The position numbers and the translations under genes are program-made. A DNA stretch of 64,000 nucleotides from assembly GCA_009760855.2 (NCBI GenBank), contig WPIO01000009.1, forward strand, positions 6,983,001 through 7,047,000. The letters are read 5' to 3'. Origin of the DNA: Cristatella mucedo (taxonomy: Eukaryota; Bryozoa; Phylactolaemata; Cristatellidae). Positions 34,401 through 44,310 of the stretch are shown here, one piece after another (the first letter of the stretch is position 1; each line of letters starts with the position of its first letter). Under the pieces are notes generated by a model that was not told where the DNA came from, did no database searches, and worked only from the letters and a program-made list of their open reading frames with translations.

Positions 34401-37051
34401 GACTGTTTTAACTTTCAGTGTCACTGTTAACGTACTCACTGTTTCGTTTATGCACTAAACCTCAGAAATAGTTCAAGTAGTTTAAGTTCTCTGCGAAAAT
34501 CAAGCTGATGGTGCCTGTACTACGGGCAAGATGACTTCAGCCAACTATTTCTATTTGACCGACTAGTAACGGCATGCTTCTTCAATGATGTACAGTGTTC
34601 TGACAGGCTGTGCATCGTATGTGGATGCATTACGATGACTGAGAGGCCTTACTCTCAAACATGCGATTTCGGCGTTTCCATACAAACTTCTCTTCACGCC
34701 TTGTGTACTTTGGGTAGAACCCTATTCAGTATATTGTAGCATCGGCGAATATTTATTTGAAGTGAGTTTATTTTTTAATTTCCAACTTTTGTGAGAAAAA
34801 TGCAGTGATGTTCGAGCGCAATAATGGCCACTAAAATTAGTTGGCTACGAACATGCAGGCACTGCTAGCTTGGTGTTTAGTGAAAGCAAACATCTTGATT
34901 TTCTTTGTTCGATTCTCAGTAGCTTAACTGCTCACTGCATTTTAAAATTCATATTGCATGTGTATGCCCTTACAAGCTTTGCTGGCCGTTAACTTGCATT
35001 TCCCATAGACTGAACAAATTTATGGCAGGAAAGACTGGATTGTGGCAGCAGTACCTGCAGTCGCATATTTTCACTCAGCAATTTCTTATAATCCTTAGGT
35101 TGTGTGCACTTAGCTCGTTGTACTTTGAGGTAGTTTCAGATAGTTTGAGATAGTTTTGAGATATAATCGTGCATTGACAACGATAAGGTATTTTGTCCTT
35201 GAGGTGCATTGATAAAAATACCATATTTTACTCAATAATGAATTTTTTTGCACACTTTAATGCGTTTCTTAGCAATCCGACGCAATTTTGAATGCTTGAA
35301 TTAGGGTGGTGCTCTTCCCTAGCTTTTAAAGTTCGTCAAAAATTGCAGAGTGTTGCTTTCTCAAAGTGTTTCTGTTAATTCTCAGTAGACACTCGACATT
35401 TCTTCCCTATGAAAGAATCGGCTGCTAAAAAAAACTTTGCCGTTTAAATGTAAAGTTTAATCTTTAATAAATGTATGTATTTCAATATTTATTTATATAT
35501 GGTAAACAAATGTGAAAATAACTCCGGATCTGTTCTCAGCAGAGACTAACTTGCCTAACCTTTTACACGACTGCACCTCAACTAAGATTATCAAAGTGCA
35601 TAATTTACTATGTGTAACCTTACAATGAAATTATTAGGTGTGAGACACCAAAAAGTCAATATCAGTTCATTGCACTTTGAATGAGGCAAGCCCGAAAATT
35701 CTGTTTTGCATTCGCTTAAAACTTATGGCTGGCATTTGACTCAGGATTAGGAAAAAAGATAAAAAGTGCTCAGTTATTTCATGAGGAAAGTTAGAAAGTA
35801 TTGATGGCGATTTGTTTTATGCAAACATAATGCATATTTATGGGACGGCTCACCTGATTGATAATGTAGATAGTATATTCGAGATTTTGCTTCTGCAAAA
35901 ACGGATGCAAGTTAAGGAGGAGCTTGGGCATATGACTCCATCGGTTTCTGAATGGTACAATCAAAGCGGCCCTGATTTTCGGTATGCAGTGCTTCGGGCG
36001 ATGGTGACCGCCATCATCAAGGTGGAAGTCGAATGACTCCAGTTGTAGCATGGAAGGTTCGCATATATATGCTTTGATGTCGCCCACTGAAATTAAAAAA
36101 GTCAGAAATTTCTGAAACACAGCACGTTGAGGCTGAGAAAGCTCTCTTTACTAACTTAAATGCCGAAATTGAGTAGAAACTGGCCGAGGCAAGCTTGAAG
36201 ATTAAAAATTAGGCAGTTAAATTTTTAAGCCTTTAGTTTCTTTTTAGTCTCAGGTGATATTGATGCCAGTCTAGGGGACGGCTGTTGTCTGAGCCTGCTG
36301 CTTCTGCTGTTGTAGTTCGTTCTGCAGCATGGGCTACTAATGTATGCCCCAACTGCAGCAGGTGGTTGTGCAATTGACTCGGGGCAGCTTGTGGCCTTTC
36401 ATGTAAGGATGTGGATAGCCACTAATGTGCTCCCTTATCTGCTGTGAGTTGGCAAGCTGGTATATGCACCCATCAGAGAATAAAGTAACGAGTCTCGTTA
36501 ATCGCTCACGTTTGTGCTGTCTCTTTGAGAGACTCCACAAGAAAAGCCATCGCCAGAATCGCTGTGATGCAACACGGCTACGTCCTTAAATTGAGCTTCA
36601 TATTTAGAGACCGAAAAGCGAGTAGTCTTTTTATCAGTTATCAATTTTAGACCGGTGTAATTACTTAAAGATACACATAATTAGCAATGCTATCTTCTAT
36701 CAGCATGATCCAACTTGTCTTACCACGGACCTGAGGCTTGTCAGGACAGTAGTCAAATCCATTGCCATTTTGATCTTGGCGATAGGCATAAAGTGCCTCA
36801 TAGACCACATTCAGTGAGCAGCTGTTGGTAGTCATAACCGATGCTTCGTCCATCTCTGGCCGCTCGGTTGCCGGTCCGCGAATTTCGGTAAGAACAGGCC
36901 TTCTTGATAGAAAGGAGCTGTGACTCCACAAAGTTACTGGGGCCGAGCAGAGAAAAAGCAGTGCTGCTCCACCAAGAAGCAGCATCCATACCATTCTTGC
37001 TCTATTCGCAAAGGTTCTGGCTGCACTGGATCCTTGGCCATCCTGGGCCAT
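28377..37051 (-). CDS. Beta-1,4-galactosyltransferase gene, 5' four coding exons
   Basis: Four exons (37051-36724, 36086-35854, 29391-29204, 28499-28377) join in frame through consensus GT-AG sites into about 290 codons. The product is a type II Golgi glycosyltransferase of family GT7 (B4GALT1-6 type), which moves galactose from UDP-galactose onto terminal GlcNAc or a related acceptor. Visible in order are a short cytosolic tail, a membrane anchor (residues 20-38), a stem, CPDKPQV (end of exon 1), VPFRNR (153-158), FNRG (193-196), the metal-binding DVD (219-221) and GWGGEDDD (280-287). Family members usually have about 90 more residues; those exons were not found. Substrate (Gal or GalNAc) cannot be fixed from sequence alone. 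No promoter element was recognised. Confidence 0.9.
29204..29391 (-). CDS. Beta-1,4-galactosyltransferase, coding exon 3
   Basis: The acceptor is CATTTTTAG before GTGGAC and the donor AACAC before GTAAGC. Sixty-two codons plus two bases. It contains ETFNRGLLMNVG, the Cys of YDCFIF (residue 214), the catalytic metal-binding motif HDVDLIPLND (218-227) and GCP (232-234), then the IDKF block that precedes the acceptor-binding loop. All key residues of the DVD motif are intact. Confidence 0.95.
29392..30759. other. Intron 2 of the galactosyltransferase, distal part; no further feature
   Basis: A minus-strand frame of 111 codons (29381-29716) runs into exon 3 but shows no family resemblance. Otherwise only short frames. 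No repeat was matched except those listed separately. Confidence 0.4.
30760..31000 (+). repeat. Direct repeat R4, left copy
   Basis: About 230 bases align with 33058-33260 at perhaps 60-65 per cent: TCAACTCCGTATCC, TCTATTTGACACCTGTGGAC, GACTGTGTGGCACAGAGCTC, GCTCAAATC. Same orientation as the right copy, 2.3 kb away. The two bracket a decayed reading frame. Confidence 0.5.
31001..32046. other. Intronic stretch between R4 copies; one unassigned open frame
   Basis: A minus-strand frame stays open for 109 codons at 31551-31880 (contains REVYISMTQPLRFNGDYF). It was not matched to any family. It lies on the same strand as, and downstream of, the decayed frame at 32047-32960 and might be part of the same element. 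Confidence 0.35.
32047..32960 (-). pseudogene. Decayed coding sequence of unknown family
   Basis: The minus strand reads as coherent protein over roughly 300 residues but with several stops (TGA at 32734-32732, TAA at 32728-32726, more further down) and at least two frame changes. Intact pieces include GLIGNRKAVNMEFF, RYVESLNDVITESYAELG, GELRQIVALCIAHFEQIDED and ASLLKICWQHGHREAV; the tail near 32050-32150 has TETAADNVRMSITLALIAD. Helix-rich and acidic, with no signal peptide or catalytic motif that I recognise. It lies in intron 2 of the galactosyltransferase on the same strand, between direct repeats R4. It could be a retroposed cellular gene, an element's own gene or an old viral insertion; no family is claimed. 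Confidence 0.5.
33058..33260 (+). repeat. Direct repeat R4, right copy
   Basis: Aligns with 30760-31000 (TCAACTCCGCATCC, TCTATTTATCACAAGTGGAC, CGACTCTGTGGCCTAGAGCT, TCTCAAATCG). The nearby 33364-33670 stretch holds only short frames and a CAG/CAA-rich patch at 33590-33660. Confidence 0.5.
33675..34060 (-). mobile_element. LINE family A, internal fragment in intron 2
   Basis: Aligns with 22815-23195: AGCGACAAAATCTTGAA ... TTGCTTGACTGGTAGCCAGT, GGCGAGGAGTTGAGTAATGT, GCAGAGTTTTGCACCAGCTG. It covers the C-terminal domain only. Both ends are truncated; it lies antisense to none of the exons, on the gene's own strand. Confidence 0.75.
34055..34215 (-). mobile_element. LINE family B, reverse transcriptase fragment
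   Basis: Aligns with 52025-52160: CTACCAGCTGCTTGGCGACA, TTCTTCAAGACATTTTGACA, AGTAAGAAGGGATAG and TTCTGGCTTTTTAAGCATCAG. It directly follows a family A fragment, giving a chimeric look that could reflect a template switch or a nested insertion. Confidence 0.6.
34216..35853. other. Intron 2, proximal part; no further feature
   Basis: AT-rich without sizeable frames. No splice-linked exon or repeat was recognised. Confidence 0.4.
35854..36086 (-). CDS. Beta-1,4-galactosyltransferase, coding exon 2
   Basis: The acceptor is TTTTTTAATTTCAG and the donor CAG before GTGAGC. It supplies the last two bases of a Val codon and 77 codons. It holds the KHCIPK cysteine (residue 143), expected to form the family disulfide, then AALIVPFRNRWSH, the start of the nucleotide-sugar fold, and LHPFLQKQNLEY ... 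INQ, all typical of the B4GALT1-6 branch. Phase 1 in, phase 0 out. Confidence 0.93.
36724..37051 (-). CDS. Beta-1,4-galactosyltransferase, coding exon 1
   Basis: Start ATG at 37051 has G at -3 and G at +4, a good eukaryotic context. It encodes 109 codons plus one base. Residues 1-19 are basic and cytosolic (ends NRAR), 20-38 are a hydrophobic signal anchor (MVWMLLLGGAALLFLCSA), and the rest is a low-conservation stem that ends in YCPDKPQVR, matching the CP-x-x-P motif that opens the catalytic domain. The exon ends CGTG before GTAAGA. The frame stays open 18 codons upstream of this ATG without another ATG, so an earlier start would need an upstream exon. Confidence 0.85.
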
Positions 37052-39190
37052 AGCGACAGCTGCAATGCTGCAAACGAAACGTAAGTTGGTGACCACTTGC
37101 CTCACATACTTGCTTGCAGCGATTTAAAACAAGATAATGATGGCCACATCACACAAAGGTGGTGCAAGCAAGGAGTAGTTCAAGAATCCCTAGCCAAGTC
37201 TGGGCCTTAACCCTAGCTAAGGCTAGAGGACGGCAATAGGCAGTAATTGTACGACATCTAGCTCGCTTATTGTGCAAGTAAGAAATGCAATTTCCTGATT
37301 GTTGATATTCCTTACAAGAAACAGCTTTCCTCATTGAGAGTGCCATCTCATTCCCATGAGTAGCTTAAAGCACGAGTCACATAATTCAATCACTGGCTTA
37401 AGTAAGCTCAGATTGCGAGTCACATCGCTAAGTAGCTACAGCCATAAGAAGGTGCACTTCCTACCATGGCTAGAAGTGAAACAATTATGCTTACTCATAT
37501 TGTTCACGTTAGCACTCAAACGCAGTGTTTTGATTTTACAGTTAACCAAGTCTACAGTTTTGAATAACATTGCCGGCCTAAAAGGTAAGAATAGCGAAGT
37601 CCTATCAATACCTGACAACGAAACGTGCAACTCTCACCTAGTCGAAGTTACAGTCATTTAGAAATCGGCTGTTTCTTGGTTAATAAAAAATCACCCACAA
37701 ACTTAGCCACTACCGGCATGCTATCGATACATTCGCACATTAATAAACATCGTAAGTTGCTTACAGACGCTAAATTGCTGACTGAAATCCCGGGATAAAA
37801 AGTTTGAAATAAAATGCAAATGGGCGAGATTGTTTGGCCGCTGAGTCTCACCCTACCGGAAAGGTGTCAATTCATGATTCCCCATATGGGTTCCAGTCTT
37901 TCAGAGAGAAAATACTTAGAGCCTTGTGCAAGTGGTCGACAGCAAATATGGCTCTTCTGTTGCAATACAAACAAGGCAGCTGCATCAGAAAATCGTTCTG
38001 TCGCCGAATCTAGGGTCAGAGACAAGGTGTTCTTTCAGAGCGTCCTTACTTTACGACCTTGGCCACAAATTCGCGTGAAGCTGCAGGCAAAGGAAATAAT
38101 AACTTGGCTCAGGCAAAGGATGAAAACTACTAAGGCTCACCAACCGCCACAGAAATATAATTTAGTGTGATTTGTTAGTATAGCGGCCTACGAGAACTGA
38201 ATCGCTATCCAGGTGCTTCGCTTATGCTGCAGGGCTCGACTCATAAACTCGGTCACAAACATGGACACCATAACCCATTATCAAATCTGGGCCGTTGGGT
38301 TGGTTAAGGGGGAAGAATATAAATACTCTGTCTCGGGGCAGCGACAAAAGGCGGCTCACGATGAACATAAAATTGAGATATATTCCTCGTGCCACAGGAC
38401 AAGGCAGCACTGTGGGTTCACATAGAAAATCGCTCAGTCTTCGTGCAGATCTCGTGCTCTCTACACGGCAGAGGATTAGAGTGGGGGCGTGTCACCAGTT
38501 CGGCCTACTTTCCCGACCACTGTGGCTATTCCAGTATTCCGGGATATGTCTCCGAAGCTCGCCGTTCAAGCTGCTCTTTGCTCCCGTTTTGCTTCTCTGC
38601 GGCATTTGCATTTCAGACGAGCACCACTCGTCCGGTTCAGGCGAGCAAGTCTATAAGGCTGCTGGCAGTCTGACCGAGGGAAGAAGTACTGCAAAACCGG
38701 AAGTATTTCGGAGCAAGACGTCTTGCAGAGCCTGGAGTAATCGGAGGGAGGAGTAATCTGAGTAAGGAGGAATTGGAATGAGGAGTGACTTAAGCTGAGT
38801 ACTGAGGAGACCTATCCTGAGATTGAGACAGGGTAGAGCAGGAGTAATCCGAGCTAAGCTCAGCATGCAGCCTAGGTCTGCTGCTTAGGGCTGGACGACC
38901 AGCTGTGGCCTCCCCTTCTGCAGAAGGTTTGAAGCCCAGCTTGTCTAGGGCTTACTGCCCTGCGGCATTAAGCCGGGCATTACGTTATCTGGAGGTCGAG
39001 CTGAGTGCTAGCTCTACTCAAGCCGTAGTGTTTGACAGCAGCAGTTTGCAGTGCCCTTGGCCTTACTTACACTCATGCGGTTGCATGTCTGCAGGATGAG
39101 TGAACCTAGCTCTTAAACTTACCACTGGAAGTCAATGGATCTGGCTTGGCATAAGGAAGGTCCACGCCCTCAGTTCGAAATACCTTCCTA
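37052..39190. other. Upstream of the galactosyltransferase; no gene recognised
   Basis: The 5' untranslated exon and promoter should lie here or beyond, but no TATA box or other element could be assigned. A plus-strand frame of 153 codons (38295-38756) and a 118-codon frame (37814-38170) lack recognisable domains, overlap other frames of similar length and are probably chance. Confidence 0.35.
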
Positions 39191-39772
39191 ACGTGGGTCA
39201 CGTTTTTTATTCACCGATTATCTCCATGAAGGAAACTAGGCGACATTTCAAGGTTATACTTATCAACTTGAAGGAAAGCTGCACTAAGTCTTTCATACCA
39301 TTATTACACTGCAATGAAAATCACACGAAATCATTTAACATACTCCCTGGCAATCGGCACAGGACTGTGACAGCCAAAGGGACACTCTGAGGGCCACTCG
39401 ATTGTAATTTGGCTGCTGGCCTATACCTGCAGTAAGACATGCTAAAGGTCTTCTGGTGGTTGGCTACTTGCAGCACAAACGAAGCTGAAGATCAAGTAGC
39501 CAAAGGGTAGGATAATTGAAGGCCATCCAAAATAAAAGAAGTCAGAAAGCCTCATGCAGAGTAAGTGGGCAAACGGCGCTCAGAATAGTTTAGGAAGAAA
39601 CACATAAGCTAAGTCGAGTTTAAGTTAAGCTGCTGCTTGAGAACGGTAACGATACAGTTGTGCAATCTACGATTTCTACTTTAGTTTCTCGTGAATAGTT
39701 CACTGGATACGGTTGTGTGAATAAAATGATTGTAGAATTATTTAATCATTCTCTACTTTGAAGAAAGATCCA

Positions 39773-39934
39773 ATGGTACAAAGATACAAAAGGATAATCA
39801 ATTTTGATAGATCCAATATGAATCAAGTAGAATGTGATGAGTATGAGAAGTCAGATAAGCGATGGATTTGTGGAGAATACCAACTAGAACATGATTGTCA
39901 ATTGACTGCTAAGTTACAGGTAAAACGCACATAA
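39773..39934 (+). other. Possible orphan exon or relic frame
   Basis: In a locally AT-rich stretch an ATG at 39773 opens 53 codons, ending TAA at 39932-39934. The residues look protein-like (NQVECDEYEKSDKRW, ICGEYQLEHDCQLTAKLQ) with three Cys and many charged residues. After 49 codons there is a donor-like CAG/GTAAAA (39917-39925), so it might be an exon. No family recognised; chance is a real alternative. Confidence 0.25.
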
Positions 39935-40689
39935 TAGTTTTTATTTGAAATATGCACCTAGGTTAGTCGATCGACGCTATCCTTTTACATTCATAACTAA
40001 GGAGGATAGGATTCTCATCCTGTTGTTATTTATCATAATATGAGCTTCTAAACACATTACTGCATAAGATCAAGATAAGTTCTTACAAACAGAGTTTGGA
40101 GAACTTTGTTTCAGAGATTCACTTCAGGTGTTAGAGCTTCTCGATATAAACTTTTTAAGACCCATTAGGGTACTATGCATTTTCAAAGGTACTAGAAATC
40201 CTTTTCATGTTTTTCGCATACAGATTTCCCTCTGCTAACTTGAAAAGGAGTCAGTGCGTATGGTTACAAAGATAGTTGCCGCGTATTTAGTAAAACCGGA
40301 CTCTAAAAAAAGAATAAGTTTTATTCTAGCTTATTTTACAATTAATAGTTAGAGAAATTACTGTAATGCTTAAGTATTTTTATACTCTTATAATTAGTAA
40401 TATAGGTCAGCACCACTAGTTAAATCCAAAGTTGGATGTGTTATGAATAGCAGATATTTATGAAGCATTTAGGAAATCGGCGTAGTTATGTTATCAATTT
40501 GATCCAGCTAAGTTTGTAGATACTCCTCAAATGACCATCGCAATCGGCAAAAAGGTTGGAAGCTTTCATAGATGACTTCCCGTGAGTAAATATTTTTGAA
40601 AAACTGAGATGCACCTGTTTATCACCGCATTTAGTGGCTTGCCGTGCATTGACCTGAGTTTGCTTTATGCACACTGACGCTGAGAGTGC

Positions 40690-41165
40690 TGCCGCGAACC
40701 ACATTTATACGTTGACACCGTACAGGTCATCTCTAAGCATGAAATGCTTATTGAAATTGAGCGTGTTACCACTCACCATTTGATAATCTTTCCTTTACAA
40801 CATCTTTACAGAGTCTAGAAAAAGAGTATTAGGTCCCTTCATTCTTTGGTTCCTGACCACCTATCCGAACTACTGCCCCAATAGGTCGGACACCTTACCA
40901 CTCACGTTTCTAAGTCAAACCATTAGGCTACACCTTAAACAAACCCTAAATCATTAAGAGACCATAGCTTTAGTTGGTATGCTCGCAGAGCCTGAAACTC
41001 ACTCCCGATTGACGTTACAACATCCACTGACTTGATGAGATTTAAAAGAATTTGAAACGCCCCTGCTTATGCATTTGTTGGGCGCTGTGATTTGCCATTT
41101 GTGTGCTAATGTGTGCTGACATTGGGCATCCTGCCACTATTATAGTTGCTTGTTGACCCGTGCAT
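40690..41165 (+). mobile_element. Two decayed LINE 3' ends (families D and A-like) in series
   Basis: 40700-40830 matches the family D 3' end at 49890-50030 (ACATTTATACGTTGACACCG, CATCTCTAAGCATGAAATGC). From about 40832 a second element starts in the C-terminal region (GGTCCCTTCATTCTTTGG) and reaches its 3' untranslated region (GGCGCTGTGATTTGCC) at 41165, where a family B LINE begins. Confidence 0.55.
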
Positions 41166-42950
41166 GTCACCTTGAAAGGTTCTCCGATGTTTCTGCCTGT
41201 GATGTGGCTGCCTTAATAAGGTCTAGCAAAAAGAGCTCGTCTCCTGAAGACCCTAAACCTTCATCTCTGTGGTCTTCGCTTGCAGACCAACTTGGCCCTG
41301 CCATAAACAAGGTTTTTTTAATGCTTCTTTGGGAAAAGGGGTCGTCCCCAAGTCCTTCAAATCGGCAATCGTTAGACCTATTCTTAAACAGCCTGGATTA
41401 GACACAGAGGTCCTAGCAAACTATCGTCCAGTTTCCCTTCTTCCGTTCTTATCAAAGATTCTTGAAAAAATTGTTGCTAAGCAGCTAGTTGAACATATTG
41501 AAAATAATGGAATGTCAGAAACATTTCAATCAGGTTTCAAGAGGCAGCACTCTACTGAAACTGCTCTCCTCCGTGTTAACAATGACATTCTACGTGGCAA
41601 CGACGACGGGAATGTCACTGCCCTAGCTCTGCTAGATCTGTCTGCTGCCTTCGACACCATTGATCACGAAGTTCTGCTTGAACGACTGAGAACAACGATC
41701 GGTCTGGCAGACGAAGCACTGGCACGGTTCAAATCATACTTGTCTGATCGTGTTCAATCCGTGTCGTGTGGGGGTCAGGTCTCAGACATAAGAAGGGTCA
41801 CCTGTGGAGTCCCTCAAGGGTCTGTACTTGGTCAATTGCTGTTCTCTATTTATACACAACCTCTGGGAAAAGTGATTAAGGCCCATGGAATAGGATATCA
41901 CTTCTATGCTGACGATACTCAGTTGTATTTGTCATTTAAACCGTCGGAATCTGCTGCAGCAACTGAGAAACTGAATGCTTGTCTTGCCTATATTCGATCC
42001 TGGATGTCGGTAAACTTTCTGAAATTAAATGACGATAAAACCGAACTGCTTCTCATAGGACACCCTAAGTGTGTGGCTGGATTAAAACGCTTTGCTGTTC
42101 TAATAGACGATGCTATTGTGCGACCTTCACCACGTGCTCGTAATCTAGGTGTCGTGTTCGACAGCTGCCTCAATTTCAAAAGCTTCATTCAGAAGACTGC
42201 CTCTACAGCTACCCATTACATCCGATCCCTATCCAAGATTAGATGCTGTCTCCCACAGTGGCTTGTAAAAAATTTAACTAGCTCTTTAGTTCTGTCTCGG
42301 CTTGATTATTGTAATTCCCTTTTGGCTGGGCTACCAAAGAAAGCTATAATGCCACTACAGCGGACTATGAATATGGCTGCAAGGCTGGTCTTCAAGTCCC
42401 AGCGGTTTGAGCACGTGTCACCTTTGCTGGAGGAGCTAGGATGGTTTCCGGTTGAGCAAAGGATACAGAGCAAAGTTCTTACGCTGACTCGCAAGGCCCG
42501 CCATGGCTTGGCTACTTCGTACCTAGCTGAACTGCTGCATCAGTTTCAGCCTGTTCGCGCCCTCAGGTCCTGTGTGGACAATAAATTAGCTGTCCCATTC
42601 CTCCGCTTAAAGACAGTTGGCGACAGAAGCTTTAGCTCTGCAGGTCCTAGACTGTGGAACCCGCTTCCACAAATCTTAGGCAACGACATCTACTCTCCAA
42701 CTGCCGACTTCGGCACATCTTTTTCAGCGGTCTTGAACTGCTACTTCGATGCTACTCACTACCTCAATTGCTCTCCTAACTCTGCTATGCTTCCTACTTT
42801 CTCTTTGTCGCGTGAGACGAAGTCTGTTGGCTACCGAATGCGTACCGAAAGCTCTTAGGCTGTGAGTTTGCTATACAAAACTATCCTGGGTAACACCCAC
42901 ATGGTCTTTATGACTTTGTGGAGATACTGACGGAGATACATTACATTGAA
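41165..42950 (+). mobile_element. LINE family B, best-preserved copy
   Basis: A 5'-truncated CR1/L2-type LINE starting just before the reverse transcriptase (FSDVSACDVAALIRSSKK in one frame, 41180-41235), then a single frameshift near 41330 and 529 uninterrupted codons to 42858, then the family 3' end (GACTTTGTGGAGATACTGAC, GAGATACATTACATTG). It lies within older LINE 3' untranslated sequence, so it is a nested, relatively young insertion. Confidence 0.9.
41269..42858 (+). pseudogene. LINE family B reverse transcriptase, 529 open codons
   Basis: RNA-directed DNA polymerase of a non-LTR element. Visible motifs by residue: [15 protein letters not shown] (53-67), [10 protein letters not shown] (94-103), motif [12 protein letters not shown] (123-133), GVPQGSVLG (180-188), motif C YADD (213-216), [20 protein letters not shown], then the C-terminal [30 protein letters not shown] and GPRLWNPLP. 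All polymerase Asp residues are present. The frame has no convincing ATG, and the N-terminus of the domain is in another frame, so this copy probably makes nothing despite its intact core. [10 protein letters not shown] has Gln where Pro is usual in this family. Confidence 0.9.
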
Positions 42951-42954
42951 ACAT

Positions 42955-43085
42955 GGCATGCTTGCTGACATTATGCATGATATCACTAATCACATGATAA
43001 TGCTTCCTTTACAGCACATGTAATATACATAAAAAGAAATAGAGTTCTTCTGAGGACTCTATACAAATTTACTATAGATGCTTTT
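42955..43085 (+). mobile_element. LINE family D 3' end
   Basis: GCATGCTTGCTGACATTATG, TTCCTTTACAGCACATGTAA and GAGTTCTTCTGAGGACTCTA, TACAAATTTACTATAG: a diverged version of the family A hairpin and tail. It matches 49950-50085 in position and order and forms part of duplicated segment 2. Confidence 0.5.
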
Positions 43086-43379
43086 ATTGTTCCTATTAAG
43101 AGTAAATCCATACGATCGAATAAAGACCTGCATGCATTCATTTATATGAATGTGGTTATCAGCCAATTGAATTTCTTCTCAGCCCTACATTCGGAGCCCT
43201 TTGAGCAGATGCCTCTCGAATGCAACATAAACGAACGGTACGCACCGTAGATCATCTCGAGCAAGGATGAGAATGCGACAAGCTTAGCTCAATTAGGAGA
43301 ACGATTTAGGCTTGAAGTAGCAAGGCAGCTCAGCTGCAGTGGCTGTGCCAGAATTGGCAGCTGGGCTAAAGCTGCCGAA

Positions 43380-43660
43380 TGTTAGTTTTAGGTCCCATCA
43401 TTCTTTGGGCTCCAGCTTACCTACTAGAACTACTCTTCCTCCAGGACATGCATCACACCACTAGCTTTTCTGAATCAAATCATTCAGCTGCACCTCACAC
43501 GAAACTTAATTCATTCAGACACCACTAGTTTAGCAATTATGCTCCCAAAGCCATAAGCTCACTCGTGACTGACGTCGCGAAATCTTGGACATGATAACAA
43601 TTCAAAAGAAGCTAACAACGCAGCTATTTATCATAACATTTAGTGGGTGGTAAATCTATT
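43380..43660 (+). mobile_element. LINE family A-like C-terminal fragment, decayed
   Basis: Aligns with 61040-61300: TAGGTCCCATCATTCTTTGG, CTCCAGCTTACCTAC, ATGCTCCCAAAGCC, and CATTTAGTGGGTGG at the end of coding. No open frame. Confidence 0.6.
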
Positions 43661-43814
43661 CGCAGGCCCTCATTAGGAGATATTGGAGTAAGAGCACCTC
43701 TCCACAATAAAACCTTAATGAATAACGTAGTTCGCCTCAAGCAACAAAGTAAATATGACAAGAATGTCCCAATCAGGAGGACGGAGGAAGAAGTGATGGA
43801 GAATGGACGTAACG

Positions 43815-44310
43815 ACACAGGACGGCTGGAAAGGATGGTCTAGAGCAGACAGCAGGGGTGAAGATGTCGTTGTTGCATTAGAATTGTGAAAGTAGACAAC
43901 GATTAAGGAACCACAGCATACGAGCTTTTGTCACCAGTGGTCTTAAAAGTGGAATAACGAAACAGATAATTTACTATCAATTGAGAACCTGGAGGCTCTA
44001 TGAGGCAGAAACTGATTCTGGGTTTAGCTAACAATTAAGAAACAAACTCACGATTAGATATACAGGTCAATGACGCCGAGCTAGTTCGGTTTAGTGGTTA
44101 AGGTGCTCGCCCTGACTAAGGTCTGACTGAGGTCATGGGCTCGAGCTTCGAGGTATATGTGAAGCGCCTGAATAGAGATTCAGTTCTCTCAGGGCGCTAT
44201 ATACATGGATTATTATTGTTATTATGACGGAGTTCTCCTCTGTATCCATCGATCAGCAGAGAGCCATCGCAGCTTTTATGGCAAGAAGAACAAATGACTG
44301 AATTTTTTTA
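43815..44310 (-). mobile_element. LINE family B fragment, split by a SINE
   Basis: Aligns with 50815-51090: AGATGTCGTTG ... AGAATTGTG (43863-43890), TTGTCACCAGTGGTCTTAAA, and after the SINE CTCTGTATCCATCGATCAGC (44233-44252), which corresponds to CTCTGTATCCGTTGCTCAAC. The two halves (43815-44075 and 44224-44310) are collinear in the reference with nothing between them. Decayed, no frame. Confidence 0.65.
44076..44223 (+). mobile_element. SINE-1, best copy, with target-site duplication
   Basis: About 148 bases. Box A region TTTAGTGGTTAAGGTGCTCG, box B-like GGGCTCGAGCTTCGAGG, then the hairpin AGCGCCTGAATAGAGATTCA ... TCTCTCAGGGCGCT and an (ATT)n-type tail. ATGACG occurs directly before it (44070-44075) and directly after (44224-44229), a 6-bp target-site duplication. 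It sits in an older family B fragment. The hairpin and tail are those of family A LINEs. Confidence 0.85.

Noticed and set aside
38295-38756. 153-codon plus-strand frame as a gene
   Set aside because: Overlaps another long frame (38389-38673), no domain, biased composition and no splice context; treated as chance.
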